DNA from: Streptomyces sp. NBC_01381
GTDB lineage: Bacteria > Actinomycetota > Actinomycetes > Streptomycetales > Streptomycetaceae
NCBI RefSeq assembly: GCF_026340305.1
Contig: NZ_JAPEPI010000002.1
Location: 1,922,001 to 1,986,000 of the forward strand
Length of the DNA: 64,000 nucleotides
Direction: 5' to 3'
Part shown: piece after piece, positions 33,424 through 46,400 of the stretch
How the letters are laid out: each line of letters begins with the position of its first letter
Position numbering within the stretch: the stretch's first letter is position 1
The notes under the pieces: model-generated
The model's input: the letters and a program-made list of their open reading frames with translations, nothing else
The model's database searches: none
What the model was told of the DNA's origin: nothing
Made by a program: the position numbers and the translations under genes

Positions 33424-34428
33424 GTGAGTGGAGTGAGCGAGTCGAGCGGGTCGAGCGAGTCGAGCGGGTCGAGCAAGTCGAGTGGGTCGAGCGAGTCGGG
33501 CGTCTGGGCGCCCCATGTGGTGACCCCGGACACCGCCGGTGTGCCGGCGACCCATGCAGGTCTGCTGGAAGCGATCGGCGACACGGCGAAGACGGGCGAA
33601 CTGCTCCTGGCCAACAAGGCCCTGGTCTTCCGCGGCTTCGGCACCTCCAAGGAGCAGGTCGACTCGGCGCTCGACCTGCTGCTGCCCAACCGCCTCGCCT
33701 ACGTGCACGGCAACTCGCCCCGCACCAAGGTGGGCAGCAATGTCTACACATCGACCGAGTATCCGGCCGAGTTCACCATCTCGATGCACAACGAGCTGTC
33801 CTACGCCCGCCGTTGGCCCTCCCGTCTCGCCTTCTACTGCGAGCGGCAGCCCGCCACCGGCGGCGCGACCCCCGTGGTCGACGGCACGCTGTGGCTGAGC
33901 TCCCTGGACGAGGAGGTCAGGGCGGCCTTCGGCCAGGGGATCCGCTACACGCAGAACCTGCACAGCGGCTCCGGCTTCGGCAGGAGCTGGCAGGACACCT
34001 TCGAGACCTCCGACAAGTCCGAGGTCGAGGCGCATCTCGCGGACGCCGACGTCACCTGGGAGTGGAAGGCCGACGACGGCATCCGGCTGACCCAGCTGCG
34101 CCCCGCCACCGTCCGGCACCCGGTCACCGGCGAAGAGGTCTGGTTCAACCAGTTCGACCAGTGGCACCTCGCGGGACTCGACGCCGAGACCGCGGAGATG
34201 CTCACCGAGCTCCTGCCGGAGGACGAACTGCCGCAGTCGGTGACCTTCGCCGACGGCACGCCCATTCCCGCCGAGTACGTCGCCCACGTACGCGACAACG
34301 GTCTCAAGGCCGCCGTGGACGTGGACTGGTACGACGGCGACCTGCTGCTCATCGACAACGTGGCCGTCGCGCACGGCCGCCGCCCCTACACCGGACCGCG
34401 CCGTGTCCTGGTGGCCATGTCGGGGTGA
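33424..34428 (+). CDS. TauD/SyrP-like Fe(II)/2-oxoglutarate oxygenase
   Basis: A 334-residue non-haem iron oxygenase of the TauD/clavaminate synthase superfamily. The metal triad is visible: His122 and Glu124 in MHNELSY and His317 in VAHGRRPYTG, with a following arginine that would bind 2-oxoglutarate. SyrP-type members beta-hydroxylate aspartate on NRPS carriers. NRPS2 next to it has an Asp/Asn-like module, which is its likely target. The first 20 or so residues are Ser/Gly/Glu repeats made of near-identical 15-18-bp units, probably disordered. The start is GTG 33424, behind AGAAGG; a GTG at 33433 is also possible. It sits between NRPS2 and NRPS3 on the same strand. Confidence 0.87.
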   Translation: MSGVSESSGSSESSGSSKSSGSSESGVWAPHVVTPDTAGVPATHAGLLEAIGDTAKTGELLLANKALVFRGFGTSKEQVDSALDLLLPNRLAYVHGNSPRTKVGSNVYTSTEYPAEFTISMHNELSYARRWPSRLAFYCERQPATGGATPVVDGTLWLSSLDEEVRAAFGQGIRYTQNLHSGSGFGRSWQDTFETSDKSEVEAHLADADVTWEWKADDGIRLTQLRPATVRHPVTGEEVWFNQFDQWHLAGLDAETAEMLTELLPEDELPQSVTFADGTPIPAEYVAHVRDNGLKAAVDVDWYDGDLLLIDNVAVAHGRRPYTGPRRVLVAMSG

Positions 34429-34495
34429 CCCGGCCCGCCGGATCCGGATCCACGTCGCGCGGGGAGAGACCGGCGCCAGAACCGCTGCTGTGAAC

Positions 34496-37400
34496 ATGAG
34501 GGGAACGCAAGAGATCATGGTGCCGTTGTCGTTTGCGCAGCGTCGGCTGTGGTTCCTGTACCGCTTCGAGGGACCGAGCCCGACGTACAACGTGCCGGTG
34601 GTGCTGCGTCTTTCCGGTGCGCTGGACGCGGACGCGCTGCGGGCCGCGCTGGGCGACGTGGTGGCGCGGCACGAGGCGCTGCGGACCGTGTTCCCCGATG
34701 TGGACGGTCAGCCGTACCAGGACATCCGCCCGGTCTCCGATGCGCGCCCGGTGGTGGACGCCGAGACGGTCACCGAGGCGCAGCTGCCCGCAGCGGTGGA
34801 CCGGGCGGTGCGCCACTCCTTCGACCTGGCCACCGAACTGCCCGTGCGCGCCGCCCTGTTGACGATCGACGACTCCGCGGACGAGCACGTCCTGGTTCTG
34901 GTGATCCATCACATCGCCGGTGACGGCTGGTCGATGGGCCCGCTGGCCCGCGACCTCAGCACGGCCTATGCGGCCCGGTGTGCGGGGCGCGCCCCGGCGT
35001 GGGAGCCGCTGCCGGTGCAGTACGCCGACTACACGCTGTGGCAGCAGGAATTGCTGGGCGACGAGACCGACCCGGACAGTCTCATTTCCGCCCAGCTCGG
35101 CTACTGGAAGCAGGCCCTCGCCGGGCTGCCCGAGCGCCTCGAACTGCCCACCGACCGCGCGTATCCGGAACAGGCCGGGAACGACGGCGGCGCCGTTCCG
35201 GTGCACGTCGACGCCGAGCTGCACCGCGCGCTGACCGCCCTCGCGCGGTCGCGCCGGACGACGGTGTTCATGGTCCTGCAGGCGGCACTGGGCGTGCTGC
35301 TGCACCGTCTGGGTGCGGGGACGGACATCCCGATCGGCACGCCGGTCGCCGGGCGCGGCGAGGAGGAACTCGACGATCTGGTCGGCTTCTTCGTCAACAC
35401 CCTGGTCCTGCGCACCGATCTCTCCGGTGACCCGACCTTCGCCGAACTCCTGGACCGGGTCCGCGAGACCGACCTCAACGCGTACGCCCACCAGGACATC
35501 CCCTTCGAGAGCATGGTCGAGGCGGTCAATCCGACGCGGTCCCTCGCCCACCACCCGCTCTTCCAGGTGATGCTGGCCTTCAACAACACCCCGAGCACCG
35601 CACCGGACTTCGGCGACCTCAAGGCCACTCCTCAGGCCGTCCGCCTCCAGTCCGCCAGGATGGACCTGTCCGTCAGCCTCGCCGAGCGGCACGACGACGG
35701 TGCGACCGACGGCATCAGCGGTGTGATCTCGTACCGCACCGACCTGTTCGACCACGCCACCGTCACCGCCATGGCCGAGCGGCTGATCCGTGTCCTCAAG
35801 AGCGCGGCCGCCGAACCGGAGCGGCGCGTGGGCTCGATCGACCTGCTCTCGGACGGTGAGCGACGCCTGGTCCTCGACGAGTGGAACGACACCGCGACGC
35901 CCCACCTGCCCGGCACCGCCGCCGAGCTGTTCCAGGCGCGCGCGGCGGCCGCACCCGACGCGAGCGCCCTCATCGCCGACGGCACCCACGTCTCGTACGC
36001 GGACCTCAACGCCCGCGTCAACCGTCTGGCCAGGCTCCTGGTCGCGCAGGGCGTCGGCCCCGAGCAGATCGTGGCCCTGGCCATCCCCCGGTCGCCGGAC
36101 CTGATCGTCGCGCTGCTCGCCGTGCTCAAGGCGGGCGCCGCCTATCTGCCGCTGGACACGACCTACCCGGTCGACCGCATCCGCTTCATGCTGAGCGACG
36201 CCCGCCCCGGCCTCGTCCTGGCCCACTCCAGCGCCGGTGAACTCCTGCCGGACCTTGACGGCACCACCGTCGTCGTCCTCGACGACCCCGCCGTCCAGGA
36301 ACGCCTCGCGGGTCTGGACGCCGCCGACCTCACCGACGCCGACCGGGTCGGTGAACTCGACCTCGCCCACCCGGCGTACGTCATCTACACCTCGGGCTCG
36401 ACCGGCACCCCCAAGGGTGTCACCGTCCCGCACCAGGGTCTCGCCAACTTCGCGCTCGCGCAGAGCGAGCAGTGGGGGATCGGCGTGGGCTCCCGGGTGC
36501 TGCAGTTCCTGTCGCCCAGCTTCGACGCCGCCGCATCGGAGTTCTTCACGGCCCTGCTCACGGGCGCCGCGCTCGTACTCGCCGACGCGGACCGGCTCAC
36601 GCCGGGTCCCGAACTCATCGACCTCCTCGTTGACGAGGAGATCACGCACTGCACCCTGGTGCCCTCGGTCCTTCGCGTGCTGTCCGAGGAGCGGCTGCCG
36701 GGCACGCTGACGCTGATCGTCGGCGGCGAGGCCTGCGGCCCGGAGATCGTGGAACGCTGGTCCGCGGGCCGGAAGATGTTCAACGCGTACGGCCCGTCGG
36801 AGATCACCGTCTGCGCGACGCTGAGCGAGGCGCTGTCGGGCTCCGAGGTGCCGCCGATCGGCCGGCCCATCGCGAACGTGCGGGTGTACGTCCTGGACGA
36901 GGGCCTTTCACCGGTGCCGCCGGGTGTTCCGGGTGAGTTGTACGTGGCAGGCGCCGGTGTCGCGCGCGGCTATCTGAACCGGCCGGGGCTGACGGCCGAG
37001 CGGTTCGTCGCCGATCCCTACGGGCCCGCCGGGTCGCGGATGTACCGCACCGGGGACCTGGTGCGGTGGAACGGCGACGGCACGGTCCAGTTCCTCGGCC
37101 GCGTCGACGACCAGGTGAAGCTGCGCGGCTTCCGCATCGAACTCGGGGAGATCGAGGCGGCGTTGGTGTCCTGCACGGGGGTCGCGGCCGCTGCCGCGAT
37201 CATTCGTGAGGACCGGGCGGGTGACCGGCGGCTTGTCGGGTACGTCGTGCCTGAGAGCTCTGTCGTGTCGGATGGCTCTGCCGTGCCGGATGGCTCCGCC
37301 GTGTCTGACGGCACCGGCGTACCCGAAGGCCCCGTCGACGTGGGCCGGGTGCAGGTCGATGTGGACCGGGTGAAGCAGGTCGACGTGGACCGGGTGAAGC

Positions 37401-40400
37401 AGACCGTCGCCGCGCGGCTGCCGGAGTACATGGTGCCCGCGGCCGTGGTCGTCGTGGACACGCTGCCGCTGACCCCCCACGGCAAGCTGGACCGCAAGGC
37501 GCTGCCCGCACCCGACTACGCGCGCACCACCCCCGCCCGCGCACCCGGCACCCCGCAGGAGAAGACGCTCACCGCCCTCTTCGCCGACGTCCTCGGCCTG
37601 GACGCCGCCCAAGTCGGCGTCGACGACGGCTTCTTCGCCCTCGGCGGCGACAGCATCAGCTCCATCGTCCTGGTCAGCCGGGCCCGCGAACACGGCCTCG
37701 ACCTCTCCCCGCGCGACGTCTTCAAGGACCAGACGCCCGAGGCGCTGGCCCGCAGGGCACGGCCGCTCGGCGGCGAGCGCGCCACGGGCGACGACGCCAC
37801 CGACGCCGACCGCTCCGGCGTGGGCGAGCTGCCGCTGACGCCCGTCATGCACTGGCTCACCGAACCCGGCCACCCCTTCGACGCCTTCCACCAGTCGATG
37901 CTGGTGCAGGTGCCCGCGGGCATCAGCCGCTCACAGCTGGGCGACGCCCTGCAGGCGCTCGTCGACCACCACGACATGCTGCGGGCCCGTCTCGTGCGGG
38001 ACGCGTCTGGCTCCGGCTGGGCGCTGGACGTCCCGCCGCCCGGCGCGACGCCGGTCGATCCGCACCTCACCCGGGTCGCGACCGCCGGTCTCGACGACGA
38101 GCGCCGCCGTGAACTCCTCGCCGACCACGCCGAGCAGGCACGGGACCGGCTCGCCCCGCGGGACGGGGTCATGCTTCAGGCCGTCTGGTTCGACAACGGC
38201 TCCGCGGAGCCGGGCCGACTGCTCCTGACGATTCATCACCTGGTGGTGGACGGCGTCTCCTGGCGCATCCTGCTGCCGGACCTCGCCATCGCCGGCACGG
38301 CCGTACTCGCGGGCCGGGCCCCGGAGTTGGCGCCGGTCGGCACATCCTTCCGGCAGTGGTCCCGCAGGCTGACGGAACTGGCGGGGGAGGAGCGTGCTGT
38401 TGAGTCGCTGCCGCTGTGGAGCGAGATGCTGGTTGGGGTGGAGCCGGGTCCGGGGCTTGGGCCGGATGCGGAGTCGGAGTCGGAGCCGGGGCTTGGCGAC
38501 GCCGCCGATGAGGATCTCGCGTACGACACCGCCGAAGACGGGCCCGCGTACGACACCGCCGCCTCGCTAGCCTCGCTGCGTCTCACCGTTCCCGCCGAGC
38601 TCACCGAGGCACTGCTCGCCCGTGTGCCCGCCGCGCTGCACTCCAGCACCAACGAGGTGCTCCTGACCGGGCTCGCCCTCGCCCTCGCGTCCTGGCGCAA
38701 CGACCCCCGGCACACCGCCACCCTCATCGACCTGGAGGGACACGGCCGCCAGGACGCCTTCCCCGGCGCCGACACCGCCCGTACCGTCGGCTGGTTCACC
38801 AGCATGGCGCCGGTCAGGCTGGACCCCGGAACCGTGCCCGCCGCCGACCTGCGCACCGGCGGGCCCGCGGTCGGCCGTGCGCTGCAACAGGTCAAGGAGC
38901 AGCTCCGCGCCGTCCCCGACAACGGCTTCGCCTATGGACTGCTGCGCCACCTCAACCCGGAGACCGCCCACACCCTCGCTCAACTCGCCGACCCCCAGGT
39001 CGCCTTCAACTACCTCGGCCGCTTCACCGTGCCCGCCCCCGGCGCCGACACCACGGCGGCGGACTGGCACCAGGTCCCCGGCAACCCCTCGCTCGGCGGC
39101 CTCGACCCCCGTATGCGGGCCCCGCACCCCCTGGAGATCAACGCCGTCACCGTCGACTCCGCCGACGGCTCCGAGCTGAGCGCCACCTTCAAGTGGCCCG
39201 AGGCCCGCTTCCCCCGCGACTCCGTCCAGGGTCTCGCCGACGCCTGGCTGGCCGCGCTCGACGCCCTCGCCGCCCACGCCGAAAGCCCCGCGCCCGCCGG
39301 CCGGACCCCGAGCGACCTCGATCTCGTACACCTCACCCACGAGCAGATCGCCCGCCTCGAAGAACACCACCCGGAGCTGTCCGACGTCTGGCCGCTGTCG
39401 CCGCTCCAGGAAGGCATGCTCTTCCACGCCATCGCCGACAGTGCGGGCCCCGACGTCTACACGGTCCAGATGGCGCTCCGCCTCGACGGCGCCGTGGACG
39501 GCAAGGCGCTGCGTGCGGCGGGACAGCGCATGCTGGAGCGCCACGCCAATCTGCGGGCGGCGTTCCGCCACGAGGGCCTGGACCGCCCGGTGCAGATCAT
39601 CGAGGACGGAACGCAGCTCCCCTGGCAGGACGTCGATCTTTCAGCATGCCCCGACGCCGCACTGGATGACTTCCTCGCCGAAGAGCGCGCCCGCCGATTC
39701 GACCTCTCGCAGCCGCCGCTCATGCGGTTCGCCCTGGTGTGCCTGGGCGAGGAGCGCCACTGCCTGGTCATCACCCAGCACCACATCCTCACGGACGGCT
39801 GGTCCTCGACCCTCCACGTCAATGAACTCCTCGCCCTGTACCGGCTCTACGCGTCCGGAGGCGACGACTCCGCCCTGCCCAGGACGACGCCCTACCGCGA
39901 CTATCTGACCTGGCTGGCGGAGCGCGACCGCACGGCGGCACTGGACGCCTGGACCCAGGCGATGGCAGGGGCCGAACCGACGTTCCTGGCCAACGCCAAC
40001 GCCAACGCCAACGCCAACGCACCCACCACGGAAGAGGGGCCCGCGCCCCTGCCCGACCGTCTGGTGTCCCACCTGGACGCGGACACCACCACGGCACTCG
40101 ACGCCGCGGCCCGCCGCGCGGGCGTCACCCTCAACACCCTGGTGCAGTGCGCCTGGGGCGTACTCATCGGCCGGATGACCGGCCAGGACGACGTGGTCTT
40201 CGGCGCCGTCGTCTCGGGCCGCTCGCCCGAGATCCCGGGCATCGAGAGCATGATCGGCCTGTTCATCAACACGGTTCCGGTACGCGTGCGGATGGACCCC
40301 GACGAGACCTGGGCGGACCTCGCCGCCCGCGTCCAAGCGGAGCAGGGCGCTCTCCTTCCCCACCAGCACCTGGCCCTGACGGAGACCCAGCGGGCAGCCG

Positions 40401-43400
40401 GTCCCGGCAACCTGTTCGACACCGTCGTCGCCTTCGAGAACTACCTGGCCGACCGCACCGCCAAGCCCGTCGACGAGGCCACCGGACTGCGGGTCACCGG
40501 AGCCACCGGCCACGACGGCGCCCACTACCCCCTGAACCTCGTGGTCGTTCCCGGCCCCCGACTGCGGCTGCGCCTCGACTACCGCACCGACAGCTGCACC
40601 CGCCCGGACGCGGACGCCCTCCTCGACCGCCTGCTCCGTCTTCTGTCGGCTGTGGCGGAGGGTGCTGATCAGCGGGTGGGTGCGACGAGCCTGCTGGCTA
40701 CTGCTGAGCGTGAGCGTGTGGTGGAGGTGTGGGGCCGTGGTCCGCTGACGGAGGTTCCGGCGGGGACGTCTGCGCCGGAGGTCTTCGAGTCGTGGGCGGC
40801 GAAGGCGCCGGATGCGGCGGCAGTCGTAGCGGCGGATGGCGGCACGGTCTATTCGTACGGTGAGTTGAACGCGCGGGCGAATCGCCTGGCGCGACTGCTG
40901 GTCGAACGGGGTGTAGGCCCCGAGCAGTTGGTGGCTCTAGCGTTGCCGCGTTCTCCGGAGCTGGTTGTGGCGGTGCTTGCGGTGTGGAAGGCGGGTGCGG
41001 CGTATCTGCCGATCGACACCGCCTATCCGGTGGAGCGGATCCGTTTCATGATCGAGGACGCCCGCCCGGCGCTCGTCCTCACCCACTCGACCGCCACCGG
41101 TGAGTGGGCGGCCGGCACTCCCACGGTTCTCGTCGACGGCACCGCCGTGCAGGACCGGCTGGCCCACCTGGAGCCCGCCGACCTGGCCACCGCCCCGGAC
41201 CCCGCGCATCCGGCGTACGTCATCTACACCTCCGGTTCGACCGGTGTGCCCAAGGGTGTGGTGGTGGCGCATGCGGGTCTGGTGAATCTGGTGGCGTCGT
41301 CGGGCCCGGAGTTGGGGTTGGGTCCGGGTAGTCGGGTGTTGCAGTTTGCGTCGCCGAGTTTTGATGCGGCGACGTGGGACTGGAGTCTGGCGCTGCTGTC
41401 GGGCGCGGCGCTCGTGGTCGCCGAGGCTGACAAATTGGCTCCGGGGGATGCGCTGGCGCGTGTGCTGCGTGATGCGGGCGTGACGTACTGCATGGTGCCG
41501 CCGTCCGCGCTCGGTGTGCTGGATGTGGCGGACGTCCCCGCGACGATGACCGTGGTCGTGGGCGGTGAGGCCTGCGGTCCGGACGTTGCCGGGCGCTGGT
41601 CCCAGGGCCGTCTGATGGTCAACGCGTATGGTCCGACGGAGTCGACGGTCTGCGCCACGATGAGCGGACCCATGTCGGGTGCGGTCGTGCCGCCGATCGG
41701 CCGGCCGTTGGGGAACGTACGCGCGTATGTGCTGGACGCGGGGCTCGCCCCCGTTCCGGCTGGTGTTCCCGGCGAGCTATACGTGGCTGGTGCGGGGCTC
41801 GCTCGCGGCTATCTGAACCGGCCTGGGCTGACCGCGGAGCGGTTCGTCCCCGATCCGTACGGGCCTGCCGGCACCCGCATGTACCGCACCGGCGACCTCG
41901 CCCGCTGGAACTCCGACGGCACCCTGCACTTCCTCGGGCGCGCTGACGACCAGGTCAAGCTGCGCGGCTTCCGCATCGAACTCGGGGAAATCGAGGCCGC
42001 GTTGACGGCCTGCCCCGGAGTGGCGAGCGCCGTCGCCCTCATCCGTGAGGACCGCCCCGGCGACCGCCGCCTCATCGGCTACGTCGTACCTGAAAGCGAA
42101 GTAGAAGTAGCAGAGCCGACCCAGCTCCGCCTCCGGTTGGCCGAGCGGCTGCCGGAGTACATGGTGCCCGCGGCTGTCGTGGCCGTGGACGCGTTGCCGT
42201 TGATGCCGAACGGGAAGCTGGACCGCAAGGCGCTGCCCGCTCCCGACTACACGGGCGGCAACGGACCCTCCCGCGCCCCGCGTGATGCGCGCGAGGAGAT
42301 CCTGGCCGGGCTGTTCGCCGAGGTTCTCGGACTCGATCAAGTGGGCGTGGACGACGGGTTCTTCGACCTGGGCGGGCATTCACTGCTCGCGATGCGCCTG
42401 ATCTCCCGGATACGCGCCGTGCTGGGCGCGGACCTGGCCATCCGGGACCTGTTCTCGGCGCCCACTGTCGCGGCGGTGGCCAGTGCGCTGGACGCCGCGT
42501 CCGGACCGGCCGTCCGCCCCGCGCTGGTGGCGGCCGCCACCCGCCCGCAGCCGATGCCGCTGTCTTTCGCCCAGCGCCGCCTCTGGTTCCTCTACCGGCT
42601 GGAGGGCCCCAGCGCGACGTACAACGTCCCCGTCGTACTCCGCCTTTCCGGCCCCCTGGACGCGCACGCCCTCCGCGCCGCCCTCGCCGACGTCGTCGAA
42701 CGCCACGAAGCCCTGCGCACCGTCTTCCCCGACGTCGACGGCCAGCCGCACCAGCAGGTCATCCCGGCCGGTGAGGCCCGCCCCGACCTGACCGTCGAGG
42801 CGGTCGCGGCCGAGGAGGAGCTGACCTCCGCCGTACACCGGGCGATACGCCATCCCTTCGACCTGGCGACCGAACTGCCCTTGCAGGCCCGCCTGTTCAC
42901 ATTGGGCGATGCTGCGGATGAGTACGTAATCGTCCTGACCATCCATCACATCGCCGGTGACGGCTGGTCCATGGGCCCGCTGGCCCGCGACCTCAGCACC
43001 GCCTACGCCGCCCGCCGCGACGGCAACACCCCGGCCTGGACCCCCCTCCCGATCCAGTACGCCGACTACACCCTCTGGCAGCATCAACTCCTCGGCGACG
43101 ACACCGACCCCGACAGCCTCCTCTCCGCCCAGCTCGGCTACTGGAAGAAGGCCCTGGCCGGACTCCCCGAGCGCCTCGAACTGCCCACCGACCACCCTTA
43201 CCCCGAGCAGGCCGGGTACGAGGGTGCGTCCGTCCCCGTACATGTCGACGCCGAACTGCACCAGGCCCTGACCACTCTCGCCCGCTCCAGCCGGACCACC
43301 GTGTTCATGGTGCTGCAGGCCGCCCTCGGCGTCATGCTGCACCGGCTCGGCGCGGGCACCGACATCCCCGTCGGCACGCCCGTCGCCGGTCGCGGCGAGG

Positions 43401-46400
43401 ACCAACTCGACGATCTGGTCGGCTTCTTCGTCAACACTCTCGTCCTGCGCACCGACCTGTCCGGTGACCCGGCCTTCGCCGAGCTCCTCGACCGCGTACG
43501 CGAGACGAACCTCAACGCCTACGCCCACCAGGACGTCCCCTTCGAAAGCCTCGTCGAGGCCGTCAACCCTGCACGCTCCCTCGCCCATCACCCCCTCTTC
43601 CAGGTCATGCTGGCCTTCAACAACACCCCGCGTGCGGCACTGGAGTTCGCGGGAGCGCGGGCCACCGTGCAGCCCGCGGCCGTCCACGCGGCGCGTACGG
43701 ACCTGGCGTTGAGCCTGGCCGAGCGGCAGGACGAGGGCGGTTCCCCGGACGGGATCGTCGGCTCGCTCACCTACCGCACCGACCTGTTCGAGCCCGGGAC
43801 GGCGACCGCGCTGGTCGAACGGCTGCTGCGTGTGCTGCGCACGGTCGTGGCCGAGCCCGCTCGGCCCATCGCGTCCGTCGATGTGCTGTCCGACGCTGAG
43901 CGGCGCCGGGTTCTCGAAGAGTGGAACGACGCGGCCACGGCGGTCCCGTCCGGCACGGTTCCGGAGCTGTTCCGGGCTCAGGCCCGCGCCACCCCGGGGG
44001 CCACCGCTCTGATCGCCGACGGCACCCACATCACGTACGAAGAACTCAACGGCCGTGCCGACCGCCTGGCCCGGTTCCTGACCGGGCGCGGCGTGGGCGC
44101 CGAGCACATCGTCGCGCTCGCCCTGCCGCGCTCGCCGGAACTGGTCGTCGCGCTCCTCGCGGTGCTCAAGGCGGGCGCCGCGTATCTGCCGATCGACACC
44201 GGGTATCCGGTGGAGCGGATCCGGTTCATGGTCGAGGACGCGCGCCCCACCCTCGTCCTCACCGATACCGATACCACCACCGACGGCCTCTGGGCCGACG
44301 GCACGCCAGCCGTCTGCCTCGACGAGCCGTCCCTCCAGGGGGAGTTGGACGAGCTCGATGCGACCGGCGACGACCCTGCCGCCGCACCCGACCCCGAGCA
44401 TCCGGCGTACGTCATCTACACGTCGGGCTCCACCGGCACCCCCAAGGGCGTCACCGTCCCGCACCGGGGGCTGGTGAACTTCATGGACGACATGAAGGGC
44501 CGGGTCGGTGTCCGCGAGGGCGACCGGTTCCTGTCCGTGACGACCATCGCGTTCGACATCGCGGGGCTCGAGATCTATCTGCCACTGCTGTGCGGCGCGG
44601 CGGTCGTCCTGCCCGGAGCCTCGGTGGTGAGCGAGCCGCTCGCCCTGGCCGGCCTGATCGCCGACGCCTCGGTGACCGTCGTCCAGGCGACGCCTTCGCT
44701 GTGGCGGGAGCTCGCGGCGGCTTCCGGCGACACGAAGGGCCTTGGCCTGCGCCGGATCCTGGTCGGCGGCGAGGCGGTCTCCGCGGCCCTGGCCGACACC
44801 CTGCGCGGGCACGGCGGGTCCGTGACCAATGTGTACGGGCCCACCGAGACGACCATCTGGTCGACGGCCGCCGATCTGGACCGTCCCGGAGACGGGGCCG
44901 CCCCGTCGATCGGCCGGCCCGTCGCGAACACCCGGGTGTACGTGCTGGACGACCGGCTGCGACCGGTGGCGCCGGGCGTTCCCGGCGAGCTGTACATCGC
45001 GGGGGCGGGCCTGGCCCGCGGTTATCTGAACCGGCCGGGACTGACCGCGGAACGGTTCACCGCCGATCCGTACGGGCCCGCCGGGTCGCGCATGTACCGC
45101 ACCGGTGACCGCGCGTGCTGGAACGGCGACGGCACCCTGCGCTTCCTGGGGCGCGCCGACGACCAGGTCAAGCTGCGCGGCTTCCGTATCGAACTCGGGG
45201 AAATCGAGGCGGCGTTGACGTCCTGCCCCGGTGTCAAGAGCGCCGCCGCCGTCATCCGTGAGGACCGGCCCGGCGACCACCGCCTGGTGGGATACGCGGT
45301 GGTCGAGGACGGTGCGGTCATCGACCAGCAGGACATACGGGCCCGGTTGGGGCGCGGCCTGCCCGAGTACATGGTGCCCACGGCCGTCGTCGGTCTCGGC
45401 GAGCTGCCGCTGACGCCCAACGGGAAACTGGACCGCAAGGCGCTGCCCGCGCCCGACTACGCAGGTGCCGGGCCGACGAGGGCCCCCGGCACCCCGCACG
45501 AGCGGATCATCGCCGGTCTCTTCGCCGAAGTCCTCGGTCTGGACGTCGCCCGTATCGGCGGCGACGAGAGCTTCTTCGCGCTCGGCGGGCACTCGCTGCT
45601 CGCCATGCGCCTGATCGGGCGGATCCGTGCCGCCCTGGGCGCGCAGTTGCGGCCCATGGACTTCTTCGAGGCGCCCACCGTGGCCGGTCTCGCCGAGCGG
45701 CTGCGCGGCGCGGCCAAGGCACAGGGCGACGTCCTGCTGCCGCTGCACCTGGAAGGGGAGCGGGCACCGGTGTTCTGCGTCCACCCGGCGGGCGGACACA
45801 GCTGGGGCTACTACCACCTCAAGGACCACCTGCCGGCGGGCCACCCGCTCTACGGCCTCCAGGCCCGCACCCTGCTGCAGGACGCCGAGCCCCCGGCCAC
45901 GCTCGCGGCGATGGCGGCGGACTACGTCGAGCAGATCCGCTCGGTGCGGCCCCATGGGCCGTACCACCTCGTCGGGTGGTCGTTCGGCGGCCTCGTCGCC
46001 TTCGAGATGGCCACCCAACTCCAGGAGCAGGGCGAGGAGATCGCGCTGCTCGCCCTCCTGGACGCCTTCCCGGAGAGCGCGGCGGACGACGGCGCCGATG
46101 CCGTGCCCGCGGACGAGGACAGCATGCTCAGGATGATCGCCGCGAACGCCGGATACGATCCGGCCGCCATCACCACCGTCGGTGCCGACGAGCCGCTGAC
46201 CCCGGCCGCGTTGAGCGAGTTCTTCCGGCAAGTCGGCGCGGTCATGGCCAACTTGACCGCGGACGACCTGCGGACCTTCGCGCACACCCTGCGGCACAAC
46301 GCGGGCATCGGCGCCGCGTTCACCCCTGGTCTGTTCCGCGGCGACCTGCTCGTGCTGACCGCCGGGCTGCGCCGGGACGGCACGGAGACCGCGCCCGCGA

